A stretch of DNA of 51,458 bases. It comes from an uncultured Glaciecola sp. (GTDB lineage: Bacteria; Pseudomonadota; Gammaproteobacteria; Enterobacterales; Alteromonadaceae). The position numbers and the translations under genes were made by a program. Shown here one piece after another: positions 26,694 through 35,922 of the stretch. The notes beneath the pieces are model-generated. The model did no database searches. It was not told the origin of the DNA and saw only the letters and a list, made by a program, of their open reading frames with translations. The stretch's first letter is position 1. Every line of letters begins with the position of its first letter. The DNA is taken from assembly GCA_905479945.1 (NCBI GenBank), contig CAJQOP010000073.1:1-51458 (forward strand), in the 5' to 3' direction.

Positions 26694-27785
26694 CTAAACA
26701 TTAAATCTGAAATGTATAACGTCGCCATCCTTTAGAACGTATTCTTTGCCTTCTAAGCGCCACTTACCGGCTTCTTTCGCGCCCGCTTCGCCTTTACAAG
26801 CTACATAATCATCATATCCAATGATTTCAGCGCGAATAAAGCCTTTTTCAAAGTCGGTGTGAATTTTACCTGCACCTTGAGGGGCCGTTGAACCAATAGG
26901 GTAGGTCCATGCTCTGACTTCTTTTACGCCTGCGGTAAAGTAGGTTTCCAACGTCAATAAACTGTATCCTGCGCGGATAACTCTATTCAAGCCTGGTTCT
27001 GTTAGGCCTAACTCTTCCATAAATTCTGCTTTTTCTTCTTCGTCTAATTCGGCGATATCAGATTCTATAGAAGCACAAATGCTAACTACTACGGCATCTT
27101 CTGCTTCCGCTATTGCGCGTAATTTATCAAGGTAAGGATTGTTTTCAAAACCATCCTCACTTACATTTGCAATGTACATAGTAGGCTTTAAGGTCAAGAA
27201 GTTCATATACGCAATAGCTGCATGTTCTTCTTTGCTAAACTCAACTGAGCGAAGCAACTCACCTTCATTTAAGTGGGGTAGCACTTTCTCTAGTACTTTC
27301 AGCTCGAACTTAGCGTCTGCATCGCCGCCTTTAGCGCGTTTGCCGACTCTAAAAATAGCTTTTTCACATGTTTCTAGATCAGATAAAGCCAATTCAGTAT
27401 TGATCACATCTACATCTTCTTGAGGATCTACTCTACCAGCTACGTGAATAATATTCTCATCTTCAAAACATCTAACTACGTGGCCTATGGCATCAGTTTC
27501 TCTGATATTTGCCAAAAACTTGTTACCCAAGCCTTCACCTTTTGATGCACCAGCTACTAGGCCTGCGATATCAACAAATTCCATTGTTGTCGGAATAACA
27601 CGTTGTGGGACCACTATTGCAGAAAGTGCATCGAGTCTCTCATCCGGCACAGGAACTATGCCTGTATTGGGTTCGATAGTACAAAACGGAAAATTAGCCG
27701 CTTCAATTCCTGCTTTAGTTAATGCATTAAAAAGCGTAGATTTACCTACATTTGGTAGGCCGACAATACCGCATTTGAAACCCAT
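26694..27785 (-). CDS. ychF: redox-regulated ATPase/GTPase YchF
   Basis: 363-residue Obg-family P-loop protein binding ribosomes and, unusually, preferring ATP (OLA1/YchF group). The G1 motif [18 protein letters not shown] is at residues ~8-25, the G3 region reads [19 protein letters not shown], and the usual G4 NKxD is replaced by NVSEDG, as in YchF. A coiled-coil insertion lies near residues 130-190 and the C-terminal TGS domain ends [12 protein letters not shown]. Length equals E. coli YchF (363). It follows pth by 64 bp, the usual gammaproteobacterial pairing. Confidence 0.97.
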   Translation of the reverse strand: MGFKCGIVGLPNVGKSTLFNALTKAGIEAANFPFCTIEPNTGIVPVPDERLDALSAIVVPQRVIPTTMEFVDIAGLVAGASKGEGLGNKFLANIRETDAIGHVVRCFEDENIIHVAGRVDPQEDVDVINTELALSDLETCEKAIFRVGKRAKGGDADAKFELKVLEKVLPHLNEGELLRSVEFSKEEHAAIAYMNFLTLKPTMYIANVSEDGFENNPYLDKLRAIAEAEDAVVVSICASIESDIAELDEEEKAEFMEELGLTEPGLNRVIRAGYSLLTLETYFTAGVKEVRAWTYPIGSTAPQGAGKIHTDFEKGFIRAEIIGYDDYVACKGEAGAKEAGKWRLEGKEYVLKDGDVIHFRFNV

Positions 27786-27849
27786 GTTCGTGGTCCTTTA
27801 ATTTCTATTTCTTTAAAAGTAGTGCTTATGAAGCAATACCTGATGTTGA

Positions 27850-28434
27850 TTATTCCGCTTTAAACGAATGCAACCGCTGTGTTGCTGACACTAGATCTTT
27901 TTCGATTAGTTGTTCGGTACTCCGAATCGCTTCATCTATTGCAGCATCTATTTTTTCTTGCTCTGCTTTTTGTGCTCTACCTAATACATGGCCGGTAACT
28001 TTTCCTTTGTCACCCGGATGACCAATACCTATGCGCAAGCGCAAAAACTCTCGCTGATTTGCGAATTTTGCAACAATATCGCGAATACCATTTTGCGTTG
28101 AACTTCCACCAATCTTAAATTTAGCGATACCAGGTTCAAAGTCTAGTTCATCGAACGCGACTAACATTTGGGTATAGTCTATTTTGTAGAAATTAGCTAA
28201 CGCAGCAACCGCTTGGCCGCTTTTATTCATGAAGGTAGTAGGGATTAATAAGCGAATGTCTTGGCCATGCAGTATAAAGCGGCCAGTAAAACCAAAAAAC
28301 TTACTTTCAAATTTTAATTGGCAATTAAATCTTGAAGCTAAGCTTTCAACAAACATCGCGCCAGCATTGTGACGCGTGTTTTGATATTCGGGGCCTGGAT
28401 TTCCCAAGCCCACGATTAGACGAATGTCAGTCAA
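27850..28434 (-). CDS. pth: peptidyl-tRNA hydrolase
   Basis: 194-residue enzyme that releases tRNA from drop-off peptidyl-tRNA. Motifs: [20 protein letters not shown] with the catalytic His at about residue 22, the FMNKSG loop, and FDELDFEPG with the conserved Asp. Length matches the family (~194). The start is TTG (TTG ACT GAC ATT...), with GAGG of the rplY end about 10 bases upstream. The rplY stop is 5 bp away, so the two are co-transcribed. Confidence 0.96.
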   Translation of the reverse strand: MTDIRLIVGLGNPGPEYQNTRHNAGAMFVESLASRFNCQLKFESKFFGFTGRFILHGQDIRLLIPTTFMNKSGQAVAALANFYKIDYTQMLVAFDELDFEPGIAKFKIGGSSTQNGIRDIVAKFANQREFLRLRIGIGHPGDKGKVTGHVLGRAQKAEQEKIDAAIDEAIRSTEQLIEKDLVSATQRLHSFKAE

Positions 28435-28439
28435 ACTGA

Positions 28440-29096
28440 TTAAGCCTCAGTCGAACCTTCTTCACCTTCGCCACCTTCAGCAGCTGCATCATCTTCAGAT
28501 TCAGCACTTGGACCTCTAGCTAACTTAACGGTAACAACAGCTAAATCGTGGTCTTCGCCTTTACCTAATTCAACAGACTCGACACCTTTTGGAAAGGTAA
28601 GATCTGATAAGTGAATAGTATCACCCAGCGCAAGGTTCATTATATCAACTTCAATATATTCTGGCAGGTCTTTAGGCAAACAAGAAATTTCAATGTCGTT
28701 CATGTGATGCTCAGCATGACCACCGTCGGTCTTAATTGAACCAGCATTCCCTTCGTTCATGAAGTGAATCGGTACGTTTGTCGTTAACAACTGGCCAGCA
28801 ATAACGCGCTGGAAATCGATGTGAGTGACCTTGAGCTTATATGGATGGCGTTGCATATCTTTAACAAGAACTTCTACTTTTTTACCGTCAACGTTTAAGG
28901 TTAAAACATGAGAGTAAAAAGCTTCGAAATCTTGAGCTTGATGAACTTTATTGTGTTCAAGCGTAATAGATACTGGTGCTTCAACACCACCGTATATGAT
29001 TGCTGGTACTTTATCCTGATGACGAAGGCGGCGGCTCGCACCTTTCCCTAGGTCAGTTCGGACTGTTGCATCCAACTTAAAAATTGCTTTAGACAT
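28440..29096 (-). CDS. rplY: 50S ribosomal protein L25, long CTC/TL5 form
   Basis: 218-residue 5S rRNA-binding protein. The N-terminal L25 domain (residues ~1-95: [18 protein letters not shown]...) is followed by the TL5/CTC C-terminal beta domain and a low-complexity acidic tail rich in Glu, Gly and Ala. E. coli L25 has only the first domain (94 residues); the long form is widespread in other bacteria. It precedes pth and ychF in one operon. The ATG is used. Confidence 0.96.
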   Translation of the reverse strand: MSKAIFKLDATVRTDLGKGASRRLRHQDKVPAIIYGGVEAPVSITLEHNKVHQAQDFEAFYSHVLTLNVDGKKVEVLVKDMQRHPYKLKVTHIDFQRVIAGQLLTTNVPIHFMNEGNAGSIKTDGGHAEHHMNDIEISCLPKDLPEYIEVDIMNLALGDTIHLSDLTFPKGVESVELGKGEDHDLAVVTVKLARGPSAESEDDAAAEGGEGEEGSTEA

Positions 29097-29196
29097 TTTA
29101 TGTCTCCAAATAAAAAATTGATAAACTCGACTTTGCGACCAAATCGAGTACGTGTTTATTTTTTGAATTACTTATACCGAGGCAAGAGTATGCAGA

Positions 29197-29222
29197 AAAT
29201 AAAAACCCGCATTAAAACGGGC
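29197..29222 (-). terminator. probable terminator after the lipoprotein gene
   Basis: On the minus strand a short GC stem (CCCG / CGGG) with an 8-nt TTTTAATG loop is followed by TTTTTATTTT. It lies ~130 bp after the lipoprotein stop and ~100 bp before rplY. The stem is only 4 bp, but the T-run is strong. Confidence 0.55.
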
Positions 29223-29348
29223 GACGTATTCTATCACTGCGGCAATAAACAAACAATGTAAAATTAGTGACTTGGTTGAGCTACAGCAAAACTAAATGTT
29301 GTAAAAGCATTTAGAATCAGGGCATTTTAAGAAATGAAGCGCATAATT

Positions 29349-29816
29349 CTACAAATCTTGGGGGTTTACGGCTGGGCGGTCAGCTTTTAATACTTTCGAA
29401 TCATCTAAGATAAGTACTTTTTCAACTCTAATTACTTCACCGAACTGTGTGGTTGTAATCATGTCAGGCAATGGTTGGCCTGTAAGTTGAATAAAGAGAC
29501 CGTGACGCAAATGTTCTTTTGGCATGCCCATCGGTGTATATTTCTTTCCATCGTCGGCAATAAAACTAAAGAAACCGCCCTCCATCTCTTGAAACAATAC
29601 TTGGCCTTTTAGCGTTACCAACTTCGAGCTTTGTTGCTCATCTTCAACCATCTTCAACTCTCTAATTTCATCTTTCGCTGTTTTATCTTGAGACATCTCG
29701 AGGGCTTGCTCGTCGACATTATTAATATCTTTTTCTTCGTTTTCTGAGCAAGCTGACAACAAACCACCCAAAACTATTGCACTAGCTAAGATGCAAGACT
29801 TTGTAATTTTGCTCAT
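29349..29816 (-). CDS. predicted lipoprotein of unknown function
   Basis: 155-residue exported protein. Residues 1-22 are a type II signal peptide ending in the lipobox LSAC, with Cys as the lipid-attachment residue. Ser-Glu follow the Cys, so inner-membrane retention (Asp at +2) is not indicated and Lol-dependent outer-membrane sorting is likely. The next ~45 residues are Glu/Asp/Lys rich and probably flexible. A compact domain follows (LVTLKGQVLFQEMEGGFFSFIADDGKKY...LTGQPLPDMITTTQFGEVIRV), with the look of a small OB-like beta barrel. I do not recognise a named family. It is a single gene between rplY and an unknown gene. Confidence 0.75.
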   Translation of the reverse strand: MSKITKSCILASAIVLGGLLSACSENEEKDINNVDEQALEMSQDKTAKDEIRELKMVEDEQQSSKLVTLKGQVLFQEMEGGFFSFIADDGKKYTPMGMPKEHLRHGLFIQLTGQPLPDMITTTQFGEVIRVEKVLILDDSKVLKADRPAVNPQDL

Positions 29817-29979
29817 TTTTTTCTCTCTTTTTTAAGTTAATGCTAGCACTATATAAAACTAACAAGTCATTCTGTTTGCTAACATAATACTACGCTGTAT
29901 ATTCTGAATTGATTATGAACGAGAGTCAAAACTGAACCCTTTGGTACACGACCATAATTATAACTGTAAGCATAATCAT

Positions 29980-30354
29980 TTAAAACCAAGTGGGGCAAGT
30001 TCTAACCGAGAGGATAAATTCCTTTCCTAAACCAATAATAATTCGTTGTGGGCCTGAAATTTCACCTTCTACTTCGTTGTTCCATTCACATATTAATGTG
30101 CTGGTTCCTTTGCGTAACTTACATTTCCAGTGATCTACCCCGTGATCTGCCCCATGATCTACCCCATGATCTACCAAGCCATTGACCCAGAAATCTGCAG
30201 GGTGATATTCAGAGGCTAACTCCCAACCATCTTGTTGATATTTTTGAATGATTTTTTGAAACTGTTGCGTTGGAATCTGTTGAATGATGTTTAGTTGGTC
30301 ACGCTTGTACTTGTATTTGGTATATATTTGTCCTAAGCGAGTCATAATGTTCAT
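29980..30354 (-). CDS. unknown protein with a (V/A)DHG tetrapeptide repeat
   Basis: 124-residue predicted cytosolic protein. The N-terminal half is charged, with Lys, Tyr and Gln (LGQIYTKYKYKRDQLNIIQQ). The middle contains four units of VDHG-type residues, encoded by four near-identical 12-bp units (~30126-30176). The C-terminal half is a beta-like region (KCKLRKGTSTLICEWNNEVEG...QRIIIGLGKEFILS) ending TCPTWF. I do not recognise a family. The start ATG 30354 has no clear binding site; ATG 30345 (MTRLG) is an alternative. It lies just downstream of prs behind that gene's terminator. Confidence 0.6.
   Translation of the reverse strand: MNIMTRLGQIYTKYKYKRDQLNIIQQIPTQQFQKIIQKYQQDGWELASEYHPADFWVNGLVDHGVDHGADHGVDHWKCKLRKGTSTLICEWNNEVEGEISGPQRIIIGLGKEFILSVRTCPTWF
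30126..30176. repeat. four-copy 12-bp in-frame tandem repeat
   Basis: On the minus strand the unit GTAGATCATGGG occurs four times with few changes (GCA for GTA once, CAC for CAT twice, final TGG). It encodes alternating VDHG/ADHG. His and Asp at fixed spacing could bind metal, but recent slippage alone explains the pattern. Confidence 0.85.
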
Positions 30355-30430
30355 AAATTATTTTGGCCAAGCAAAGCTTATGTTTTTGAAAGCATATCCT
30401 TAAGCACAGAAAAAATAAATACCAATTACG

Positions 30431-30461
30431 AAAAAGCCGAGTTGCATCGCTACAACTCAGC
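30431..30461 (-). terminator. intrinsic terminator after prs
   Basis: On the minus strand GCTGAGTTG (30461-30453) pairs with CAACTCGGC (30444-30436) through one T-G pair, with an 8-nt loop, then TTTTTCG. It ends the lolB-ispE-tRNA-prs transcript. Confidence 0.8.
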
Positions 30462-30547
30462 TTGTTCACAAGGTTTTTTTACCTATGATTTTTAATGTTT
30501 CAGCAGCATTTCAAAAGCGCCGTGTTTATCTTTTCTGAAACAAAAAA

Positions 30548-31495
30548 CTAGTATTCAAACATTGCTGAAATTGACTCTTCGTTACTAATACGTCGGATCG
30601 TTTCAGCTAGCATTTCTGAAAGTGTTAGTTGCTTCACTTTTTTCAGTGCTCGCATCTCTTTGCTTAACGGAATGCTGTCAGTAATAATAATTTCATCAAT
30701 AACAGAATTGCGTAAATTTTCTACGGCATTGCCTGAGAAAATTGCATGCGTTGCATAGGCGAATACTCGCGCAGCGCCTTGTGCTTTGAGCGCTTCAGCA
30801 GCCTTAGCTAAAGTGCCGCCTGTATCAATCATGTCATCAACAATAATACAGTCTCTACCTTTTACATCACCAATAATATTCATAACTTGCGCTACGTTGG
30901 CTTTTGGACGACGTTTATCAATAATCGCTAGGTCACAATCGTTTAATAGTTTAGCCGTTGCTCTAGCTCGCACTACACCACCGATATCAGGGGAAACCAC
31001 AATCGGATTTACGAAGTCGCGTTGGAACATATCGTCCAATAATATTGGTGTACCAAATGCATTATCCACTGGTACATCAAAGAATCCTTGAATTTGCTCA
31101 GCGTGCAAATCAATTGTTAAAACGCGGTCAACGCCAACATTTGATAAAAAATCGGCAACAACTTTTGCAGTAATTGGTACTCTTGCAGAACGTACGCGTC
31201 GATCTTGACGGGCATAGCCAAAGTAAGGGATAACGGCGGTTATTCGGCCGGCCGAAGCACGACGGAAAGCATCGATCATGACGATCAATTCCATTAAGTT
31301 ATCGTTGGTCGGAGCACAAGTAGATTGGATTATGAAAACATCGGAACCACGAACATTCTCGTGAATTTCGACACATATTTCACCATCACTAAAACGGCCA
31401 ACACTGGCATTTCCCAATTTAGTGTATAAACGTTCGGCGACTTTCTGGGCGAGTTCAGGTACAGCATTTCCTGCAAAAAGCTTCATATCAGGCAC
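30548..31495 (-). CDS. prs: ribose-phosphate pyrophosphokinase
   Basis: 315-residue cytosolic enzyme making PRPP from ribose 5-phosphate and ATP, the precursor for purines, pyrimidines, His, Trp and NAD. It starts [19 protein letters not shown], contains [19 protein letters not shown] with catalytic basic residues, and the PRPP-binding loop [14 protein letters not shown] near residue 220. Length equals the E. coli protein (315). The start is GTG, at the position homologous to the E. coli Met. The gene is preceded by a tRNA-Gln, then ispE and lolB on the same strand. Confidence 0.98.
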   Translation of the reverse strand: MPDMKLFAGNAVPELAQKVAERLYTKLGNASVGRFSDGEICVEIHENVRGSDVFIIQSTCAPTNDNLMELIVMIDAFRRASAGRITAVIPYFGYARQDRRVRSARVPITAKVVADFLSNVGVDRVLTIDLHAEQIQGFFDVPVDNAFGTPILLDDMFQRDFVNPIVVSPDIGGVVRARATAKLLNDCDLAIIDKRRPKANVAQVMNIIGDVKGRDCIIVDDMIDTGGTLAKAAEALKAQGAARVFAYATHAIFSGNAVENLRNSVIDEIIITDSIPLSKEMRALKKVKQLTLSEMLAETIRRISNEESISAMFEY

Positions 31496-31526
31496 AAGAT
31501 TAATCCTCAGTGCGTTGTTTTAGTAA

Positions 31527-31601
31527 TGGCTGGGGTAGCAGGACTTGAACCTACGATCGCGGGATCAAAACCCGCTGCCTTACCAACTTGGCTATACCCC
31601 A
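31527..31601 (-). tRNA. tRNA-Gln (anticodon TTG), copy 3
   Basis: 75 nt with encoded CCA, identical along its length to the copy at 26057-26131. It lies between ispE (ends 31642) and prs (starts 31495), with only ~30-40 bp on each side and no clear separate promoter or terminator, so it is probably processed from the polycistronic ispE-prs mRNA. Confidence 0.97.
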
Positions 31602-31641
31602 ATAAAGGTTTTAGCTTGTCAGGATTTAGGGTTATCTAATT

Positions 31642-32496
31642 TTAAATACCAAGAGCGAGATGCAGACATGAACGGTCAACACCTTTGGCAATAAAACCAG
31701 CATAACAATCAGGTAGCAAATGGAGTACCTTGTCAGCGTTTTCTTTCGCATCGAAAACTGCAAAAACACTTGCACCTGTTCCAGTCATCCTAGACTGAGC
31801 ATTCGGCGCATAGTGTACCAACCACTGTAATAAATTTGCAACTTCCTTATGCGTTTTCGCTACTAAAGTTTGACAATCGTTGCGAGTTTTCTCAAAAGAA
31901 TACTGTTTAAAATCAATTTTAGGTGTATTTCGTGATAAGTCAGCGGATGTAAATATGTCTTTGGTTGATACTGATATGTTCGGTGTCGCCACTAAATACC
32001 ATTTTTGGGGAGTCGATATTGGCAACAACACTTCACCAACCCCTTCAGCAAATGCTGTGTTTCCATGCACAAAAATAGGTACATCGGCACCTAATTTCAA
32101 ACCAATGCTGGCTAGTTCCTGCAGGCTTAGCTTGCAATCCCATAGGCTATTTAACACAAGTAGCACCGTAGCAGCGTTGGATGAACCACCGCCAATGCCG
32201 CCGCCCATTGGCAATCGTTTTTGTATGTGTAGGGTGCAACCTCCGTTTTTAAACGCGTGAGTTTGCAGCGCTTTCGCCGCGCGATAGACTAAGTTATCTT
32301 GTTCTGGTACTCCAGGAAGTTGCTCTGCAATAGCAATATGATGACTTTTATTAATCTCAAAACCAATCTCGTCTCCTACATCTAAAAGCTGAAATAAGCT
32401 TTGTAGCTGATGGTATCCGTTATCGTAGCGCCCAGTAATATGCAAAAATAAATTTATCTTTGCCGGGCTTGGATACCAAGTTATTTGCGCTTCCAC
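31642..32496 (-). CDS. ispE: 4-diphosphocytidyl-2-C-methyl-D-erythritol kinase
   Basis: 284-residue GHMP-family kinase of the non-mevalonate (MEP) isoprenoid pathway. Motifs: PSPAKINLFLHITGRYDNGYHQL (Lys and Asn of the substrate site) at residues ~9-31, the ATP-binding glycine loop PMGGGIGGGSSNAATVL near residue 96, and the GHMP C-terminal motif MTGTGASVFAVFD. The start is GTG with AGGTGAG shortly before it, inside the end of lolB; the two ORFs overlap by 16 bp. Confidence 0.97.
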   Translation of the reverse strand: MEAQITWYPSPAKINLFLHITGRYDNGYHQLQSLFQLLDVGDEIGFEINKSHHIAIAEQLPGVPEQDNLVYRAAKALQTHAFKNGGCTLHIQKRLPMGGGIGGGSSNAATVLLVLNSLWDCKLSLQELASIGLKLGADVPIFVHGNTAFAEGVGEVLLPISTPQKWYLVATPNISVSTKDIFTSADLSRNTPKIDFKQYSFEKTRNDCQTLVAKTHKEVANLLQWLVHYAPNAQSRMTGTGASVFAVFDAKENADKVLHLLPDCYAGFIAKGVDRSCLHLALGI

Positions 32497-33116
32497 TGGC
32501 TCACCTTAAATTTTAATCTCGTTTTATCTGTGGGCTTATTGACCTCGATAGAGAAGGGAAGCCATATACCCTGTACTTTTTGATATTGACTGTAGCTAAT
32601 TTCCCAACCAATACATTTGGCGCATATTGGTTCAATTCTGCTAGGGAAGCCCATGTCATTTAATATTACTTTGTCTTCAGGATTTGTTTCTCCCTTGATC
32701 CATTGCGGTAAATTATCAAGCGGTAATATCCAGCCAGTCGCACGATATATTAAAGCTTCTGTTGATTCGTCCTGATAATTTTTGCCGTCGGAGTCCAAAC
32801 GAGCAATTTCGCCATCAAAAGTTAACTTTAATAGCGACACACCGATTAAGTTTGACAGCCTGAAATCAAGTTCTTGATTTGTTTGTTGCCAATTTAAGTA
32901 TGCGCTTTTGCGCTCTGTGGGCGTGATAACTGCAATTTTTCCTACTAGTTCCCATGAGTTTGTTAGGCTTAGCTTTTCTTGGTTAGATAAGGCCAAAAAA
33001 TCGGGTGACATGTCGATAGCACGTTCATTACCAAGTTTAAGCGTATTTTGGCAAGCGCTTAATGCAGTTAAAAGTAGAACAGTAATACCGAGTTTTGTTA
33101 ATTTTGGCTTGAGCAC
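32481..33116 (-). CDS. lolB: outer-membrane lipoprotein receptor LolB
   Basis: 211-residue outer-membrane lipoprotein that accepts lipoproteins from LolA and inserts them into the outer membrane. Residues 1-22 are a lipoprotein signal peptide with lipobox LSAC; Gln follows the Cys, so it is itself sorted outward. The mature part has the typical SWELVGKIAVITPTERKSAYLNWQQ opening and the LolB-type region GWILPLDNLPQWIKG. The start is GTG with AAGG 7 bases upstream. It is divergent from hemA and overlaps ispE, the standard lolB-ispE-prs order. Confidence 0.95.
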   Translation of the reverse strand: MLKPKLTKLGITVLLLTALSACQNTLKLGNERAIDMSPDFLALSNQEKLSLTNSWELVGKIAVITPTERKSAYLNWQQTNQELDFRLSNLIGVSLLKLTFDGEIARLDSDGKNYQDESTEALIYRATGWILPLDNLPQWIKGETNPEDKVILNDMGFPSRIEPICAKCIGWEISYSQYQKVQGIWLPFSIEVNKPTDKTRLKFKVSQWKRK

Positions 33117-33435
33117 GAAGTAACCTTAAATATTAGATCTCGAGTAAAGATTATCATTTTGACTAATAAATCTGTAATAATTCATTTTTTAACTTTCTTA
33201 AATTGCAACTCGATACTAGGGGTTTGCATTAATAAGTACTATGTACCGACTTTGTGGAGCATAATAACAAACGCTTATTATATCGAAAGCAAGCCGATTA
33301 TGTGAGTGAAAAAGGCCTTTTAGTAGCAAAAAAATCATTAGATTTTAAATTCTTTAATCTCAATTTCTTTCAATCATATACGCTTTTTCGTACAATGCCG
33401 CGAAGAATCCACTTAAGGCTCTATAACCTTTTTAC
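33117..33435. promoter_or_regulatory. lolB-hemA divergent promoter region
   Basis: About 320 bp, AT-rich. A CATAAT hexamer at 33260-33265 is a possible hemA -10 but has no good -35 at 17 bp. A small ORF at 33254-33439 has no plausible coding character. I see no other structure. Confidence 0.4.
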
Positions 33436-34719
33436 ATGACCATCATTGCGCTCGGCATTAATCACAAGTCTGCACCGGTAAATTTGCGGGAAAAAGTCGC
33501 TTTTTCACCGGACAAACTTGCGCATGCTTTGCAATCATGTCCAGAACAAACCAGTGCGAAGCAAGTGGTCATTCTGTCGACTTGTAATAGGACAGAAGTT
33601 TATATAAAGGCAGAGCAAGCTGATGACGCAGAAAAGTTATCGCAATGGCTAGCAGACTTCCATCAAACAGAACTTGATATCGTACGTCAGCATAGCTACG
33701 TAAAATATAACGACGATGCTATAAATCACTTAATGAGAGTGGCTTGCGGTTTAGATTCTTTAATAGTAGGTGAACCGCAAATATTAGGTCAAGTGAAGCA
33801 AGCGTATTCCGAGTCTAAAAACGCGGGCAAAATAAAAACAGAGTTTGAAAAACTATTTCAGTCTACCTTCTCAATTGCAAAAAAAGTGCGCACCGAAACT
33901 GAGATAGGCGCAAATGCGGTATCAGTTGCATTCGCAGCAGTGCAGTTGGCGAAGCAAATATTTTCCAAGCTGATCCATAGCAATGTGTTATTAATTGGTG
34001 CTGGTGAAACAATAGAATTAGTAGCTAAACACTTAGAAGACGCGCAAGCTAAGTCAATTACTGTTGCCAATAGAACGCTTTCAAAGGCCAGTGAATTAGC
34101 AGAAACATTAAATGGAACTGCAATTACGATAAGCCAAATACCTGTGCATATAGCCCAGGCTGATATTGTTATAAGCTCAACCGCAAGTTCACTTCCTTTA
34201 ATTGGACGGGGTACGGTTGCTACAGCGTTGAAAGTAAGAAAACACAAACCAATGTTATTAATAGATTTAGCAGTACCACGAGATATTGAAAGTGAAGTGG
34301 GAGAGTTAGACGACGCGTTCTTGTACACGGTAGACGATTTACAAAATATTGTTGAACAAAATGTGGCAAACCGAGAAACGGCAGCTCATCAAGCAGAGCA
34401 AATGATTGCGACTCAAGTAAATCATTTTGCTAGTTGGCAGCAACACTATCAAAACGTTGATTTAATTAAAAATTATCGAGAGAAAGCAGAACAAACAAGA
34501 GATGAGGCTTTACAAAAAGCGCTAAAGCAGATTGATGATGGCGTTTCGCCTGACGAAGCCATGACACAATTGGCCTTCAAGTTAACCCAAGCTATGTTGC
34601 ATGGCCCTACAAAAGCATTGCAACAAGCTAGCAAGCGGTCAGATGACGACAACCTAAACCTTTTAGCAAAAGCACTAGGGTTGGACGAGGCAGAGAAAAG
34701 AGAAACAGGAAAAGAATGA
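33436..34719 (+). CDS. hemA: glutamyl-tRNA reductase
   Basis: 427-residue enzyme reducing Glu-tRNA to glutamate-1-semialdehyde, the first step of C5 haem synthesis. The catalytic Cys lies in [10 protein letters not shown] at about residue 50, the substrate domain has [19 protein letters not shown], the NADPH domain has [14 protein letters not shown] near residue 190, and the C-terminal helical dimerisation domain follows. Length is in the family range (~420). The ATG has no strong binding site, consistent with tight translational control. The stop overlaps the prfA start (ATGA). Confidence 0.97.
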   Translation: MTIIALGINHKSAPVNLREKVAFSPDKLAHALQSCPEQTSAKQVVILSTCNRTEVYIKAEQADDAEKLSQWLADFHQTELDIVRQHSYVKYNDDAINHLMRVACGLDSLIVGEPQILGQVKQAYSESKNAGKIKTEFEKLFQSTFSIAKKVRTETEIGANAVSVAFAAVQLAKQIFSKLIHSNVLLIGAGETIELVAKHLEDAQAKSITVANRTLSKASELAETLNGTAITISQIPVHIAQADIVISSTASSLPLIGRGTVATALKVRKHKPMLLIDLAVPRDIESEVGELDDAFLYTVDDLQNIVEQNVANRETAAHQAEQMIATQVNHFASWQQHYQNVDLIKNYREKAEQTRDEALQKALKQIDDGVSPDEAMTQLAFKLTQAMLHGPTKALQQASKRSDDDNLNLLAKALGLDEAEKRETGKE

Positions 34720-35798
34720 AACAATCCGTAGTCCAAAAGTTAGAATCCTTGGTTGAACGCTTTGAAGAAGTTCAAGCATTATTAGGCGATCCTGATGTGA
34801 TAGGGAATCAAGAGAAATTCCGTAACTTATCAAAAGAATACTCCCAATTAGAAGAAGTTGTGAAGCAGTTTGGTGGATTTCAAGCGGCGCAGCAGGACGT
34901 CGAATCCGCACTCGAAATGCTTCAAGAAAATGATCCTGAAATGAGAGAAATGGCCCAAGAAGAGCTTAAAGCAAGTAAAGCACGCGTTGAAGAACTAGAA
35001 TCTAGCCTTCAAATTCTCTTGCTACCGAAAGACCCGAATGACGACAATAGTTGTTTCTTGGAAATTCGCGCGGGTGCAGGTGGCGACGAAGCGGCTATTT
35101 TTGCAGGTGATTTGTTTCGGATGTATAGCCGATATGCTGAAAGTAAAGGTTGGAAGCTTGAACTGATGAATGCTAATGAAGGCGATCACGGCGGTTACAA
35201 AGAAATTATCGTTAACCTCAGTGGTGCTGGTGCTTATGGTGTCATGAAGTTCGAATCGGGTGGTCATCGTGTTCAGAGGGTACCTGAAACAGAGTCACAA
35301 GGTCGAATTCATACTTCAGCCTGCACAGTTGCAGTGTTACCTGAAATACCAGAGTCTGAAGCGATAGAAATTAACGCCGGCGATCTGCGCGTCGATACAT
35401 ATCGAGCGTCAGGTGCAGGTGGACAGCACGTAAATAAAACAGACTCGGCTATTCGTTTAACTCACTTACCAACTGGTGTTGTAGTTGAATGTCAGGATGA
35501 GCGTTCGCAGCATAAAAACCGAGCGCGAGCGATGTCCGTTTTGCAAGCACGTTTAAATCAGATAGAAGAAGATAAGCGTAATGCGGAAGAAGCAAGCACA
35601 AGGAAAAGTTTAGTAGGAAGCGGAGACCGTTCAGAAAGGATACGTACCTACAATTTCCCCCAAGGACGTGTGACTGACCATCGTATTAATTTAACCTTAT
35701 ATAAGCTGGATGATGTTATTGCGGGTGATTTAGGCGCATTGATGGAGCCTATTCGTCAAGAGCATCAAGCTGATATGTTGGCTTCATTGTCAGAATAA
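34716..35798 (+). CDS. prfA: peptide chain release factor 1
   Basis: 360-residue factor terminating translation at UAA and UAG. It carries the tripeptide anticodon PxT region in domain 2 and the catalytic GGQ loop in [21 protein letters not shown] (around residue 232). The Gln of GGQ is the methylation target of PrmC, encoded next. Length equals E. coli RF1 (360). Translation is coupled to hemA through a 4-bp overlap. Confidence 0.98.
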   Translation: MKQSVVQKLESLVERFEEVQALLGDPDVIGNQEKFRNLSKEYSQLEEVVKQFGGFQAAQQDVESALEMLQENDPEMREMAQEELKASKARVEELESSLQILLLPKDPNDDNSCFLEIRAGAGGDEAAIFAGDLFRMYSRYAESKGWKLELMNANEGDHGGYKEIIVNLSGAGAYGVMKFESGGHRVQRVPETESQGRIHTSACTVAVLPEIPESEAIEINAGDLRVDTYRASGAGGQHVNKTDSAIRLTHLPTGVVVECQDERSQHKNRARAMSVLQARLNQIEEDKRNAEEASTRKSLVGSGDRSERIRTYNFPQGRVTDHRINLTLYKLDDVIAGDLGALMEPIRQEHQADMLASLSE

Positions 35799-35805
35799 AA
35801 CTAGC

Positions 35806-35839
35806 GCTAGTAAACCGCTGGAGCTAGTAAACCGCTGGA
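35806..35839. repeat. two-copy 17-bp tandem repeat between prfA and prmC
   Basis: GCTAGTAAACCGCTGGA occurs exactly twice (35806-35822, 35823-35839), followed by a partial third start (GCTA). The left copy overlaps the palindrome CTAGCGCTAG (35801-35810). It lies a few bases after the prfA stop. No function is evident. Confidence 0.85.
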
Positions 35840-35922
35840 GCTAAAAAAAACCGGCGTGAACAGGCTCTTGTTAGCTAATTGCAATAACTAATAAGGTTTT
35901 CTTAAAATTATGAAAATAGTCT

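Noticed and set aside
29980..30354. Reading the VDHG repeat gene as a pseudogene
   Set aside because: The frame is intact on both sides of the repeat, and repeat units are a multiple of three, so there is no sign of decay.
33254..33439. 61-codon ORF ahead of hemA
   Set aside because: Composition is AT-biased without domain character, no good ribosome-binding site, and it runs into the hemA start.
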